Shown: positions 21,901 to 29,905 of the stretch, one piece after another
How positions within the stretch are numbered: the stretch's first letter is position 1
Layout of the letters: each line of letters starts with the position of its first letter
Source: Clostridia bacterium
GTDB taxonomy: Bacteria; Bacillota; Clostridia; Christensenellales; DTU072
DNA: 64,000 bases
Direction: 5' to 3'
Assembly (NCBI GenBank): GCA_017403145.1
Contig: JAFQOO010000007.1
Coordinates: 62,001-126,000, forward strand
Notes under the pieces: generated by a model
What the model was told of the DNA's origin: nothing
Seen by the model: only the letters and a program-made list of their open reading frames with translations
Databases searched by the model: none
Position numbers and translations under genes: made by a program

Positions 21901-24900
21901 TATAGTAGTTCAATTGCTCCAACTAGCGTAGGCACCTATACGGCAACTTCCACGATTAAATGGAATAACGTTATTGTCGGTGTAAAAACCGAGGATATAG
22001 TTATTTCTCCCAAAAACATTGTTGCTACCTACTCTCAAGTACCAAGCACTATCTATTATAGAGGAACGACGGATGTTTCTGATTTGATTAGCTATACTTT
22101 TGAGAGTAATGCGATTTGCTCAGGGGACACGGTTGTTCAAAACTTAAGTGCCACTCTTTCAGACAAGAACGTAGGTGAAAGGACGATGGCGGTAAATGCT
22201 ACTCTTAGCGGTGTTTCTAGCGCTAATTACAACATCACTAATGCTACTCCTACTTTCAATTTAACGATTGTTCCTACCCCGGTAACCGTAATATTTACCA
22301 CGATGGACAAAGATTACGATGGTAACAAAGACGCAACTGTTGGCGTTAACGTAGAAGGGGTGATAGCGGGAGAAAGTATTATATATGATACTACCGCTAC
22401 TTACGCAGATAAAAATGCGGGCGTAGATAAAAAGGTAACCTTAACCAATCCCGTTGCTACCGCTGGGAATGGAACCTCTCTTGCAAACTATAGCATCACG
22501 ACCAATGCAGACGCATTGGTGGCTACCATTAATAAAATTCAACTTAACGTTAGCTACAACCTAGCTCCCGAAAAGATTTACGACGGCAACGTTACCGCAA
22601 ACGTAACAGACGTTGCTATTAGCGGTTATGCAATAGATGATAATTTGCGTTTATCACCCAGCGTAATAGCAGTATACGAGGGTGCTGACGTAAGTAACTC
22701 CGTAAAGATAAACATAACTATATCGGTAGAAGGTGATGAAAAGGATAACTATTATTGGAATACTTCCGCATCAACTACTGGTATTATCACTATACGTGAA
22801 TTAACCATTTCGGCTATCGATAATAGCAAGGTATATGGCGAAAGCGACCCCGAGCTTTTATATAGTATAGGCGCGCCCGGCTTCGTAAACGAAGAAGATA
22901 AGAATAACGCAAACGTTCAAATCGATAGGGCAGATGGTGAAAACGTAGGGGATTATGATATCATCGTAAGCGTTAACAACTCCAACCATAACTATAATTT
23001 GAAGGTACAAAAGGCTACTTTTAATATTAGTGCTCGTCCTATAATAGTAACCTTGCAAGAGCAAAGCGGTATTTATGGAGATACTCTAAGCGTTAGTCAA
23101 ACTGCTTACGACGCTTCTGCAAAGAATGGTTACGAACCCATTGAGGCGGACGACTTGGGCGTTATAATCACCAAAGACGGTGATTGGCAAGTAGGTTCTT
23201 ACGAACTATCCGCAAGCGCAACCAACACCAACTACGAAGTAGAGTTTGTTATCAACAATAGCTACGTTGTTGTAAAACGTGATTTGGTTATTACCTTGAA
23301 CGATAATCAAGGCTCCGTTTATGGTGAAGAAATAGTAGTTGATAACACCGCATTTACCGCACCCAACCTTGCAACGGGTGATAGGGTAGAAATAATTATC
23401 ACCAAAGCCGATGGTACCAATGCAGGTAGCTATCTTCTAAGTGGTGCACTCGATACCGAGAGCGAATACTATGCAAATATCACCAAGAACTATAACGTTT
23501 CATTCGCTACCGACAAAGTTTATTACGTCATTAGTGCAAGAGCAATCACCATTGTTATTGCTCCTCAAGAATGCTTCTACGGAGATGAAATTATAGTTGA
23601 CGATACTATGTTTAGCGTAGATACCACCGAGGGCAAGAACGACCTTGCAAGTGGCGAGGATAAATCGGTTCTAGCAATCGATATCATTAAAGAAGATGGT
23701 CTAGAAGCAAAAGATTACGCTCTTAGCTTTACTTGGGATAACGATAACTATGACGTAAGCGGTGATAACGGAGTTTATACCATCAAGAAAGCAACCTTGA
23801 CTGCAACCTATACGGGCGAAACCATCACCTATGGCGGTACCCCCGTAGGAAATGTAGTATATAGTGGATATAAGTATACCGATAATGATAGCGTAGTTAC
23901 CACTAAAGCCACCGTTGACTTTACTAAAATTGCTTATACCGGCAATTATATCACTGCAAATCTAGAGGGTTACGAGCTAACTCCCGCAGGAGCTAGTGCA
24001 AATAACTATAACTTTAACTACCTAAGCGGTAAGCTTATAGTAGAAAAGGCTGAACTAGAAGTAACCTACAACGAAACTATCACCTATGGTGGTACTCCCG
24101 TAACCGATATTACTTCAAATAAGTTTGCAGTTAGCGGTTTACTCGATGGCGATACCGAGAGCGTAATTTCGGTAGTAGCAAATCTTCCTTCGAATGCAGG
24201 CTCTTATAGCATAACCTCTAACGAGTTTAGCTTTAGTGCTATAAACTACGATGTAAGCTCTATAAGCGGTACTTTGAATATCGATAAAGCACCCCTTGAA
24301 ATTACCATTAGTGCACCTCTTGGTTTGTACTATGGTGATGAAATAGCATTGACCATTACCTACGGAACGCAAGGCAAGAACTTCGTAAATGGCGAAGATG
24401 CAGACGACCTAACTAGCAAAGTAATAGTAGATTTTGCTCCTATCAAGAACGAAAAGGGTTACGTAAACGCTAATGCAAGCGGATACGACCTATCTTCCGT
24501 TATAACCGAGGCAACTTCTTCTAACTACGAAATCACCCACACGGTAGGTAAGTTATTTATATCCAAGAAAACTTTGACTTTAACCTATCAAGGTGAAAGC
24601 AGAACCTATAACGCACTTTTACCCACTCCCGACAAGGCAAAGGTAACCAGTAGCGGAATGGTTGAAGATGATGGTATACAATATCTAACCGAAAGCGAAG
24701 GCTTCGAATTCAACCTTGCAGTAAACGGACCCGCTCCCGACGTAGGACAATATCTTGTCTATGCTAATTACGTATACGAAGAGGGCAGAACCGCGCTTAC
24801 CAACTATAATATCACCTTTAACCGCGATTACTTTGTTATCACCAAAGCTAGCTTGACAGCTACCTACGTTGGCGAAACCATCGTATTTGGTGCTACTCCC

Positions 24901-27900
24901 GTAGGCAACGTTGAATATAGCGGATTTATGGGCGAGGACGATGTAAAAGTATTGAATATCGCTCCTACAGTAGACTTTAGCGCGATAACCCAAGTTACCA
25001 TAATAGGGGAAAATAGTTATATAAATGCAAACGAAAGTGGATATAGCATTGCTCCTTCCGGCGGAAATGATAACAACTACGAAATAAGCTACGAAAACGG
25101 TAGCTTAATAGTAGAAAAGCGTTCCGCAAGCCTAGTTCTCGAAAACCAAGGCTCTGTCTATGGCGAAAACGTAGAGATAGCACAAGGCGAAGATTACTAT
25201 ACCGTGAGTGGCTTGCTTGATGGCGATAGTCTAACTTCCGTAAATATCGTGATGGAAAACGCAGGTGTTACGGTAGGCGACTACGTTCTTGATGCAGAAG
25301 TAGTTGGCGATAACTATGATACCACGGTAACTACTGCAAAATACGTTATTTCTAAAGCAACCCTAAACGTTACTATAACCTATAAGTATGCCTACGTTCT
25401 AGACGTTGAAGCTGTAAATATCACAGATGGTGATTTCGAGATAGTATATACTAACTTTGTATACAACGACGACGAATCATTATTAGATACCCCTGTATCC
25501 ATTGACGTTGATGCCATAAAGGCAAGCATCGATGGCGCAGGCGAGTATGATATCAAGTACGTTGAAGGCGAAGACGACCAATATAACTTCAATTACGTTA
25601 ATATTGGTACTATCGTTGTAACCGCATCGGAAAAAGACGTTGATATAAGCGGTCTATCATTCCAAAGCCAAACCTTTATATATAATGGAGAAGCAAGAAG
25701 TATTTACGTAAATTGGGAGGACAAGCCCCAAGACGTAGACGTTGAAATTAGCTATACCTATAGCAATGAGCCTTGCGTAAACGCAGGAAGCTATCAAGTA
25801 GTAGCATCCTTCAAGGTATTGACTGCAGGATATAAAGATAACATTGCCGATTTAGAGGCAACGTTAACCATTTCTCCCATCGACGTGGAAATCACCCTTG
25901 CACCTCAAGGCTCGGTATATGGAAAACCCGTTGTAGTAGGACAAGGCAGTGAATATTATACAGTATCCGCCGGCACCGTTTTAGAAAATGAAGACCTCGG
26001 TGTTGTTATCACCAAGAGCGACGTTATGAATGCAAACCACGGTGAGTATAACTTGGATGCAACTATCACTAACACCAACTACAACCTCGTAAACGTAGTA
26101 ACTAGCGTTTATACCATTTCTTCTGTTGAGGTAACCGTAACTCTACGTAACCAAAGCGGTGAATATGGTAAGAGCGCCGTTATTAGTCAAACCGAATACG
26201 ATATTACCGTTGGCGAACTCGTTGAAGCAAGCGATATGGTTATCACTTTGTCCGTAGAGAATAGAGAATTGTACGAAGTGGGCGAAAACTACGATATTAA
26301 TGCGGAAATAGTTGATAATCCTTGGTACGTATTTACCATAATAGGTGCAAAGTATATCGTTAAAGCAAGGAACATTCAAATTACTCTTGCCGACGTATTC
26401 GCTAAATATGGCGATATAGTCGATGCAACCACTACCTATACCATAACCGCCGGCTCTCTAGTAGACGAAAGCGACGACCTTGCTCTTGAGTTTAGCATAA
26501 CTCAAGCAGATAAATACGTAGTAGGTGGAGATTACGTTATAAGTGCAACCTCTCTCAATACAAACTACGTTGTAGACGTTGTTAACGCAAAGTACTTTGT
26601 TGATAAGAAGTACGTTGAAATTCAAGTTGCCGACCAATATTCCACCTATGGCGAAACCTACGTTATCAAGAACGATTTTGCTCTCGTAGACGGTTACACC
26701 CTAGTAGTAGGTGATACCAATGAAGATTTGGGCGTTAAAGTTATTGTTAATAGCGCTTCCATAAATGCAGGCAACTACGTTTTGAGCGCAAACGTAAATA
26801 GTGCGAACTACGACGTTAAAGTTCATAATGGTAACTACGAAATCAAGAAAGCCGAAACCATACTTTATACCGATAAGCTACAAAAGAGCTACGATTATAC
26901 CGGCAATGCTATCAGCTTTAAGACTGCAACCTCCTACGTTTACACCAACAGAGAGGATAGTCAAGCAAATATCAAGCTACCTACTACCCAAGTAATAAAC
27001 GCAGGAACCTATAAGTTGACCTTCTCTATCAACGAAAGCACCAACTATAAGAGCGCTAGCGTAGAGGTAGAAATCGTAGTTAACAAGATAGCTCCCGAAG
27101 TAAATATGTCGGCTCTACTTTCCAAAACCTACGTTTACAATGGTAAAGACCAACATATTACTGCTGAAAAGGAAGCACTTCTAATAAAGGCGGACTTCGA
27201 CGAAGTATCACTTTCTTGGAAGAACAATACCTTCAACAACGTTCCCGAAGGTGGCAAGCAAGTGGTTGAACTAGTGCTTTCCGAAACCACTAACTATACC
27301 GCAAAGAGCTTTACTCAAGAGGTTACAATTTACAAGAGCAGATACGACTTTACCGGGCTCAACTATACCTTTACCTCTCTAAGTACCGCTTATGACGGAA
27401 AGGAACATTATATCGAAGTAGTAAATCTTCCCGAAGGTATCACCGTTGCTTATTCCTATGACGGAGTAACCCAACTAGAACCCATTCGCTTTAAGAATGC
27501 AGGTACCTACGTTGTAGAAGCAATTTATACCTACGATGAAGTAAACTACGAACGTCCCACCGAGTTTATTTATAGCTCGCACGTTCAAATAGAGCGCATC
27601 AATATCACCGTAGAGGTAGTAGACCAACATGGTTACTACGGATATGCTCCCGAATTCGACCCCGATGGCGTAAACGTTATAGCTGGTAACTTTATCACGG
27701 GCGACGAAATAGACCTCAAGTTAGAACTCGAACCCAAAGAGAGCTACCCCATCGGCGTATATAAGCTAGTAGCAAATACCACCTCTAGCGGTAACTACAA
27801 CGTAACCATTGCTAAAGGTAGCTATACTATATTGCCTCGTCCCATTACCGTTACTATCGATAATAAGACTAGCCAATACGGTGATACAGACGTTCCCTAC

Positions 27901-28995
27901 ACCTTCCAAGTAACAGCAGGTGAGTTAGTTCAAGGCGACGTTCTTAACGCAGCACTCGTTCGTCAAGAGGGTAAGGTTCCCGGCGAATATACTATTAGCG
28001 GTACCGTAGTAAATCCCAATTACGTTGTTACCGTCAACAGCGGTATCTATACGATAACTCCTCGTGTAATTACCGTTGAAGTATTTAACCAAGAGGGCAC
28101 TTCGGCAAAACAAATCAACAAGAGAGCATACAAGACCTTTGGTAAGATTATGCGTGGTGATAACTTGAATATCCAAGTAGTAGGCGAGGTAGGCGACGTT
28201 CCCGGTGAATACGTTTTGAGCGCAACCTATACCGCTAACCCCAACTATGAAGTTATCATAAAAGAAGGTATCTTTACTCTAAGAAAGGTTGCTAAGATTA
28301 GCGTCGCTAACCCATTTGTATATAAACTATACGATGGCGTTCCCTACGTTTTCGACGTTGAAGTATCGAGCGGTGCAACGCCCATATTTAGCCTTGATGG
28401 TATCTACGTTGAGAACTCGTTCACTGAAGTAGGCGTTTATAACCTATCTATCAATGCCGAGGTAATGGGCGACTATGCTTCCCCCGAACCTTATCGTATC
28501 ACCTTCGAAATTCGTCCCACCGAGCTGGTCGCAGAAAAAGACGGTGTTATCGTTAAAGTAGTAAAGGAAGACGGCTTTGGCGCAGAAGAAACTCTCGATA
28601 TCCAACAAGACCTCTCTGTAACCCTCAATGGTAAAGACTACACCTCCAAGATAGATACCGCATTCACCATCTACGTTGTTAACGGCGAAGAGAGAACTCC
28701 TCTAGAAGAGTATATGCAAGGTGAAGAGGTACACATCAAGGTAAAACTAAACGAACAACTAACCGAAATCGGTGCAGAAACTTGGTTCGTTGATAGCAAT
28801 AGTAACGTTCTACACGAAGCAAGTATACCCGATGCCGACGGATACGTAGAAGTAACCCTTGCAGATGGTAACCACGTTCTATTCGTAACAGCAAGAGACG
28901 AAGCCGCACCCATACTCGTAGTTGGTAGTGGTATGGCTGCTATCTTCCTAGCAATGGGCTTCTTCTTCCTATTCCGCAAGAAGTTCATCAACTAA
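18949..28995 (+). CDS. Giant surface protein: jelly-roll modules plus MBG/YDG array
   Basis: 3,348 residues. Two ATGs stand in tandem (18949, 18952) behind TAGGAG. A signal sequence occupies residues about 13-40, with ALA-like residues at LAKAMS for cleavage. Residues about 45-730 contain three copies of a roughly 190-residue module, each with K-L-S/T-D/E-T-x-Y-x-x-L, then a YLGIGYA-like strand and a KYLRxG-like strand. An Ig-like domain and an InlB-repeat-like region (GYYFAGF) follow. From about residue 1,110 on comes a long array of YDG (KDYDGNKDA, KIYDGNVTA) and MBG modules, recognisable by V/I-Y-G-E/D repeats such as KVYGESDP, GIYGDTLS, CFYGDEII, SQYGDTDV. A C-terminal membrane helix with FRKKFIN ends the protein; no LPXTG. 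It is probably a long stalk displaying the N-terminal modules as ligand-binding heads; that role is inference. Confidence 0.88.
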   Translation: MMKVQARRLNKNTLFIVTLVALALICGLLFTAIPLNNVLAKAMSVPEPETSDNVTFDFSNFTEGEYSQSSVIELTSATTQTITDFGTADSGNGAYFSSHNSWYSSTSAGVKYLLYFYTFKLSDTLYEALDSGNYTVTISGTSTTDAVSGNSDTYSYLYIGLGYASNDDVAKSLNGYNEIKATVGTGALKIPQETTNANPNTISDYDFSFATGGSAGSGYKYLRVGMYSRPWNREGTNFNINLSNIVLTIAPMAPTMSMPSDYNTNDNRQWTQTEMVEYVTQPSNSIETISSLDYSDTVDTFTSIDNTTKFVSSSNGKFTASDTWSYSSAPGGSSVLYHIGFMHTYKLTDTIYNSLLNNMASLSLSMSADIYDKNQSAPDARLWLYAGIGTASSDSSAVRYNGFKQVQSRYNSHIYYTNSNNFSDVNLDTYFQASSSNTGYKYLRIAFLTEVWPGGSTNDLSLSSVRIHFSMEEKVTVDTSVPTTNSMTKPSGWGSYTFYDDISNSSNFCAQTSMVEIGNSGNSLTSSNTSLFPTSGNGISRTGWGQVGTSGDAVFSNISTVLPTELEGYSHKFNHVSGTPSQGGFFYTLKLSETVYNALMSGAISISLETPNLSASGLGSSGAGRVQFVSYLGIGYAANDDYAKNGNAFIETKGYVGGSCTYYASGSGYSNESATNCNIPNFNFTNSNVVSKNYTGNGNTKYLRFGVWGRFYVSGTDSNCSNVKLTCGPLNISLTPTSDYTAPNIPSEVTGSSSVTITDASGLNYYTINGRKVQVAKISNTSFSANTTITLPEQGTYNVSAVDIWGNESSTVSFDYFYANVVAQANTDGIQNDYAGGKIVFNSSYNSGNGYRSQQITNSGPYNSNFNIWAKPNDGYYFAGFTLGNHYSSINLDLSTNTLSDTTSKSGSNGSYKTINGDTREYMFSWNAYTNIIIPADGKIYITANFKAIPTTNNQGEYDKTTKTVTVGAISNAPNKGSMSSTVSYSSSIAPTSVGTYTATSTIKWNNVIVGVKTEDIVISPKNIVATYSQVPSTIYYRGTTDVSDLISYTFESNAICSGDTVVQNLSATLSDKNVGERTMAVNATLSGVSSANYNITNATPTFNLTIVPTPVTVIFTTMDKDYDGNKDATVGVNVEGVIAGESIIYDTTATYADKNAGVDKKVTLTNPVATAGNGTSLANYSITTNADALVATINKIQLNVSYNLAPEKIYDGNVTANVTDVAISGYAIDDNLRLSPSVIAVYEGADVSNSVKINITISVEGDEKDNYYWNTSASTTGIITIRELTISAIDNSKVYGESDPELLYSIGAPGFVNEEDKNNANVQIDRADGENVGDYDIIVSVNNSNHNYNLKVQKATFNISARPIIVTLQEQSGIYGDTLSVSQTAYDASAKNGYEPIEADDLGVIITKDGDWQVGSYELSASATNTNYEVEFVINNSYVVVKRDLVITLNDNQGSVYGEEIVVDNTAFTAPNLATGDRVEIIITKADGTNAGSYLLSGALDTESEYYANITKNYNVSFATDKVYYVISARAITIVIAPQECFYGDEIIVDDTMFSVDTTEGKNDLASGEDKSVLAIDIIKEDGLEAKDYALSFTWDNDNYDVSGDNGVYTIKKATLTATYTGETITYGGTPVGNVVYSGYKYTDNDSVVTTKATVDFTKIAYTGNYITANLEGYELTPAGASANNYNFNYLSGKLIVEKAELEVTYNETITYGGTPVTDITSNKFAVSGLLDGDTESVISVVANLPSNAGSYSITSNEFSFSAINYDVSSISGTLNIDKAPLEITISAPLGLYYGDEIALTITYGTQGKNFVNGEDADDLTSKVIVDFAPIKNEKGYVNANASGYDLSSVITEATSSNYEITHTVGKLFISKKTLTLTYQGESRTYNALLPTPDKAKVTSSGMVEDDGIQYLTESEGFEFNLAVNGPAPDVGQYLVYANYVYEEGRTALTNYNITFNRDYFVITKASLTATYVGETIVFGATPVGNVEYSGFMGEDDVKVLNIAPTVDFSAITQVTIIGENSYINANESGYSIAPSGGNDNNYEISYENGSLIVEKRSASLVLENQGSVYGENVEIAQGEDYYTVSGLLDGDSLTSVNIVMENAGVTVGDYVLDAEVVGDNYDTTVTTAKYVISKATLNVTITYKYAYVLDVEAVNITDGDFEIVYTNFVYNDDESLLDTPVSIDVDAIKASIDGAGEYDIKYVEGEDDQYNFNYVNIGTIVVTASEKDVDISGLSFQSQTFIYNGEARSIYVNWEDKPQDVDVEISYTYSNEPCVNAGSYQVVASFKVLTAGYKDNIADLEATLTISPIDVEITLAPQGSVYGKPVVVGQGSEYYTVSAGTVLENEDLGVVITKSDVMNANHGEYNLDATITNTNYNLVNVVTSVYTISSVEVTVTLRNQSGEYGKSAVISQTEYDITVGELVEASDMVITLSVENRELYEVGENYDINAEIVDNPWYVFTIIGAKYIVKARNIQITLADVFAKYGDIVDATTTYTITAGSLVDESDDLALEFSITQADKYVVGGDYVISATSLNTNYVVDVVNAKYFVDKKYVEIQVADQYSTYGETYVIKNDFALVDGYTLVVGDTNEDLGVKVIVNSASINAGNYVLSANVNSANYDVKVHNGNYEIKKAETILYTDKLQKSYDYTGNAISFKTATSYVYTNREDSQANIKLPTTQVINAGTYKLTFSINESTNYKSASVEVEIVVNKIAPEVNMSALLSKTYVYNGKDQHITAEKEALLIKADFDEVSLSWKNNTFNNVPEGGKQVVELVLSETTNYTAKSFTQEVTIYKSRYDFTGLNYTFTSLSTAYDGKEHYIEVVNLPEGITVAYSYDGVTQLEPIRFKNAGTYVVEAIYTYDEVNYERPTEFIYSSHVQIERINITVEVVDQHGYYGYAPEFDPDGVNVIAGNFITGDEIDLKLELEPKESYPIGVYKLVANTTSSGNYNVTIAKGSYTILPRPITVTIDNKTSQYGDTDVPYTFQVTAGELVQGDVLNAALVRQEGKVPGEYTISGTVVNPNYVVTVNSGIYTITPRVITVEVFNQEGTSAKQINKRAYKTFGKIMRGDNLNIQVVGEVGDVPGEYVLSATYTANPNYEVIIKEGIFTLRKVAKISVANPFVYKLYDGVPYVFDVEVSSGATPIFSLDGIYVENSFTEVGVYNLSINAEVMGDYASPEPYRITFEIRPTELVAEKDGVIVKVVKEDGFGAEETLDIQQDLSVTLNGKDYTSKIDTAFTIYVVNGEERTPLEEYMQGEEVHIKVKLNEQLTEIGAETWFVDSNSNVLHEASIPDADGYVEVTLADGNHVLFVTARDEAAPILVVGSGMAAIFLAMGFFFLFRKKFIN
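19080..21160 (+). repeat. Three copies of a jelly-roll-like ~190-residue module
   Basis: Copies at about 19100-19700, 19780-20370 and 20430-21160 share the anchors KLSDTLYEALDSG, KLTDTIYNSLLNN and KLSETVYNALMSG; then LYIGLGYASNDD, LYAGIGTASSDS and YLGIGYAANDD; then KYLRVGMYSRPW, KYLRIAFLTEVW and KYLRFGVWGRFY. A single diverged copy occurs near 7650-8010 in the neighbouring giant gene. The fold is guessed from alternating beta pattern only. Confidence 0.6.
22270..28500 (+). repeat. Array of about 20 YDG/MBG-type modules
   Basis: The coding region repeats a unit of about 75-90 residues with the pattern V-Y-G-E/D near its start and N-Y-x-V/I near its end (for example NYNLKVQKA, NYEVEFVIN, NYVVDVVNA, NYDVKVHNG). 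I count roughly 20 units, some as the TITYGGTPV variant and some as the YDG/YNG variant. The units differ at DNA level, so the array is old rather than freshly amplified. Confidence 0.7.
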
Positions 28996-29023
28996 TCTTA
29001 TAGACTATCTATAAAACTAATAG

Positions 29024-29050
29024 GTGCGTGCGTTTAATATGCGCACGCAC
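29024..29050 (+). terminator. Perfect 9-bp GC hairpin between giant gene and nrdG
   Basis: GTGCGTGCG and CGCACGCAC pair exactly around a 9-nt loop. TTGTTTACG follows, a poor T-tract. It may terminate the giant-gene transcript or be the 5' hairpin of the nrdG message; it resembles the CG leader hairpins elsewhere in the window. Confidence 0.5.
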
Positions 29051-29083
29051 TTGTTTACGAAAATAACCCATAAAGAGAGCATT

Positions 29084-29764
29084 ATGATAATACAAGGACT
29101 ACAAAAACTCACCGTACTCGATTTTCCCGGTCAAGTCGCCTGCATAATTTTTACTGCGGGTTGCTCATTCCGTTGTCCGTTTTGCCACAACGCCACTTTG
29201 GTAAAAGGAGAGGGCGACGTCATAAGCGAGGAAGAAATTTTTTCCTACCTAAAAAAACGTCAAGGCATTTTGGACGGAGTTGTAATTACGGGCGGAGAAC
29301 CTACCATTCAAAAGGACCTAAAAGAATTTATATCCAAGATTAAAGCTATGGGCTATAAGGTAAAGCTAGATACCAATGGATATCATCCCAAACAACTAAA
29401 AGAGCTGTTGGATGCGGGACTACTCGATTACGTAGCAATGGATATAAAAAATAGCAAAGAGAAGTACGCACTTACTACGGGAATACCAAATATAGATATA
29501 TCTCGCATAGAAGAAAGCGTAGAACTTCTAAAAAATGGTAACGTACCTTACGAATTTCGTACTACTACTATGGCGGAACTACATAGTACCCAAGATATTG
29601 TGGCTATCGCAGAGTGGCTAGAGGGTGCAAGCAAACACTATATACAATCCTTCAAGGATTCCGGCGACATACTAAACGGTACTTTTACCCCGTTAAATGA
29701 GCAAAAAATAGCCGAATTTAAGCAAATTCTTACCAAAACCATACTCGAAGTAGGAACTCGGTAG
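29084..29764 (+). CDS. nrdG: Anaerobic ribonucleotide reductase activating radical SAM protein
   Basis: 226 residues from the ATG at 29084, preceded by AAAGAGAGC; the upstream GTG at 29024 would read through the hairpin and is unlikely. The radical SAM cluster motif is C27-SFR-C31-PF-C34, which binds the 4Fe-4S cluster, followed by the GGEPT motif that contacts S-adenosylmethionine. N-terminal IQGLQKLTVLDFPGQVA is typical of the NrdG2-type activases. The enzyme generates the glycyl radical on NrdD under anaerobic conditions. It lies 141 bp upstream of nrdD, separated by NrdR-like boxes and a promoter, so it may be transcribed apart from nrdD or with it by read-through. Other glycyl-radical activases share the fold, but adjacency to nrdD makes this call firm. 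Confidence 0.9.
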   Translation: MIIQGLQKLTVLDFPGQVACIIFTAGCSFRCPFCHNATLVKGEGDVISEEEIFSYLKKRQGILDGVVITGGEPTIQKDLKEFISKIKAMGYKVKLDTNGYHPKQLKELLDAGLLDYVAMDIKNSKEKYALTTGIPNIDISRIEESVELLKNGNVPYEFRTTTMAELHSTQDIVAIAEWLEGASKHYIQSFKDSGDILNGTFTPLNEQKIAEFKQILTKTILEVGTR

Positions 29765-29772
29765 CCATAGAT

Positions 29773-29790
29773 ACCACAACATTTTGTGGT
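29773..29790 (+). promoter_or_regulatory. NrdR-like box 1
   Basis: ACCACAACATTTTGTGGT is a near-perfect palindrome resembling the NrdR consensus. It pairs with box 2, centred 43 bp downstream, close to four helical turns, as expected for cooperative NrdR binding. NrdR is the ATP/dATP-responsive repressor of ribonucleotide reductase genes; no nrdR gene is in the window. Confidence 0.7.
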
Positions 29791-29815
29791 CTAAAAGGGG
29801 TTTGTAGAAAAAAAT

Positions 29816-29833
29816 ACCACAATATCTTGTAAA
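29816..29833 (+). promoter_or_regulatory. NrdR-like box 2, next to the nrdD -35
   Basis: ACCACAATATCTTGTAAA matches the left half of the NrdR consensus and less well on the right. It ends 7 bp before the -35 element of the nrdD promoter, a position from which bound repressor would block RNA polymerase. Confidence 0.65.
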
Positions 29834-29840
29834 AAACTAG

Positions 29841-29869
29841 TTGACATATAGGAAATCGTGTAATACAAT
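29841..29869 (+). promoter_or_regulatory. Sigma-A type promoter of nrdD
   Basis: TTGACA (29841-29846), 17-bp spacer, TACAAT (29864-29869). Transcription would start near 29876, giving a leader of about 30 nt. Confidence 0.8.
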
Positions 29870-29905
29870 AATACTGCACGATTTCATTTTTTTAGGAGGT
29901 AGAAT

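Noticed and set aside
22270..28500. CRISPR-like or recent DNA tandem repeat
   Set aside because: Repetition is at protein-domain level with diverged DNA and no spacer structure.
29024..29083. GTG start extending nrdG upstream
   Set aside because: It would translate through a perfect hairpin, has no ribosome site, and homologous NrdG proteins start at the MIIQG position.
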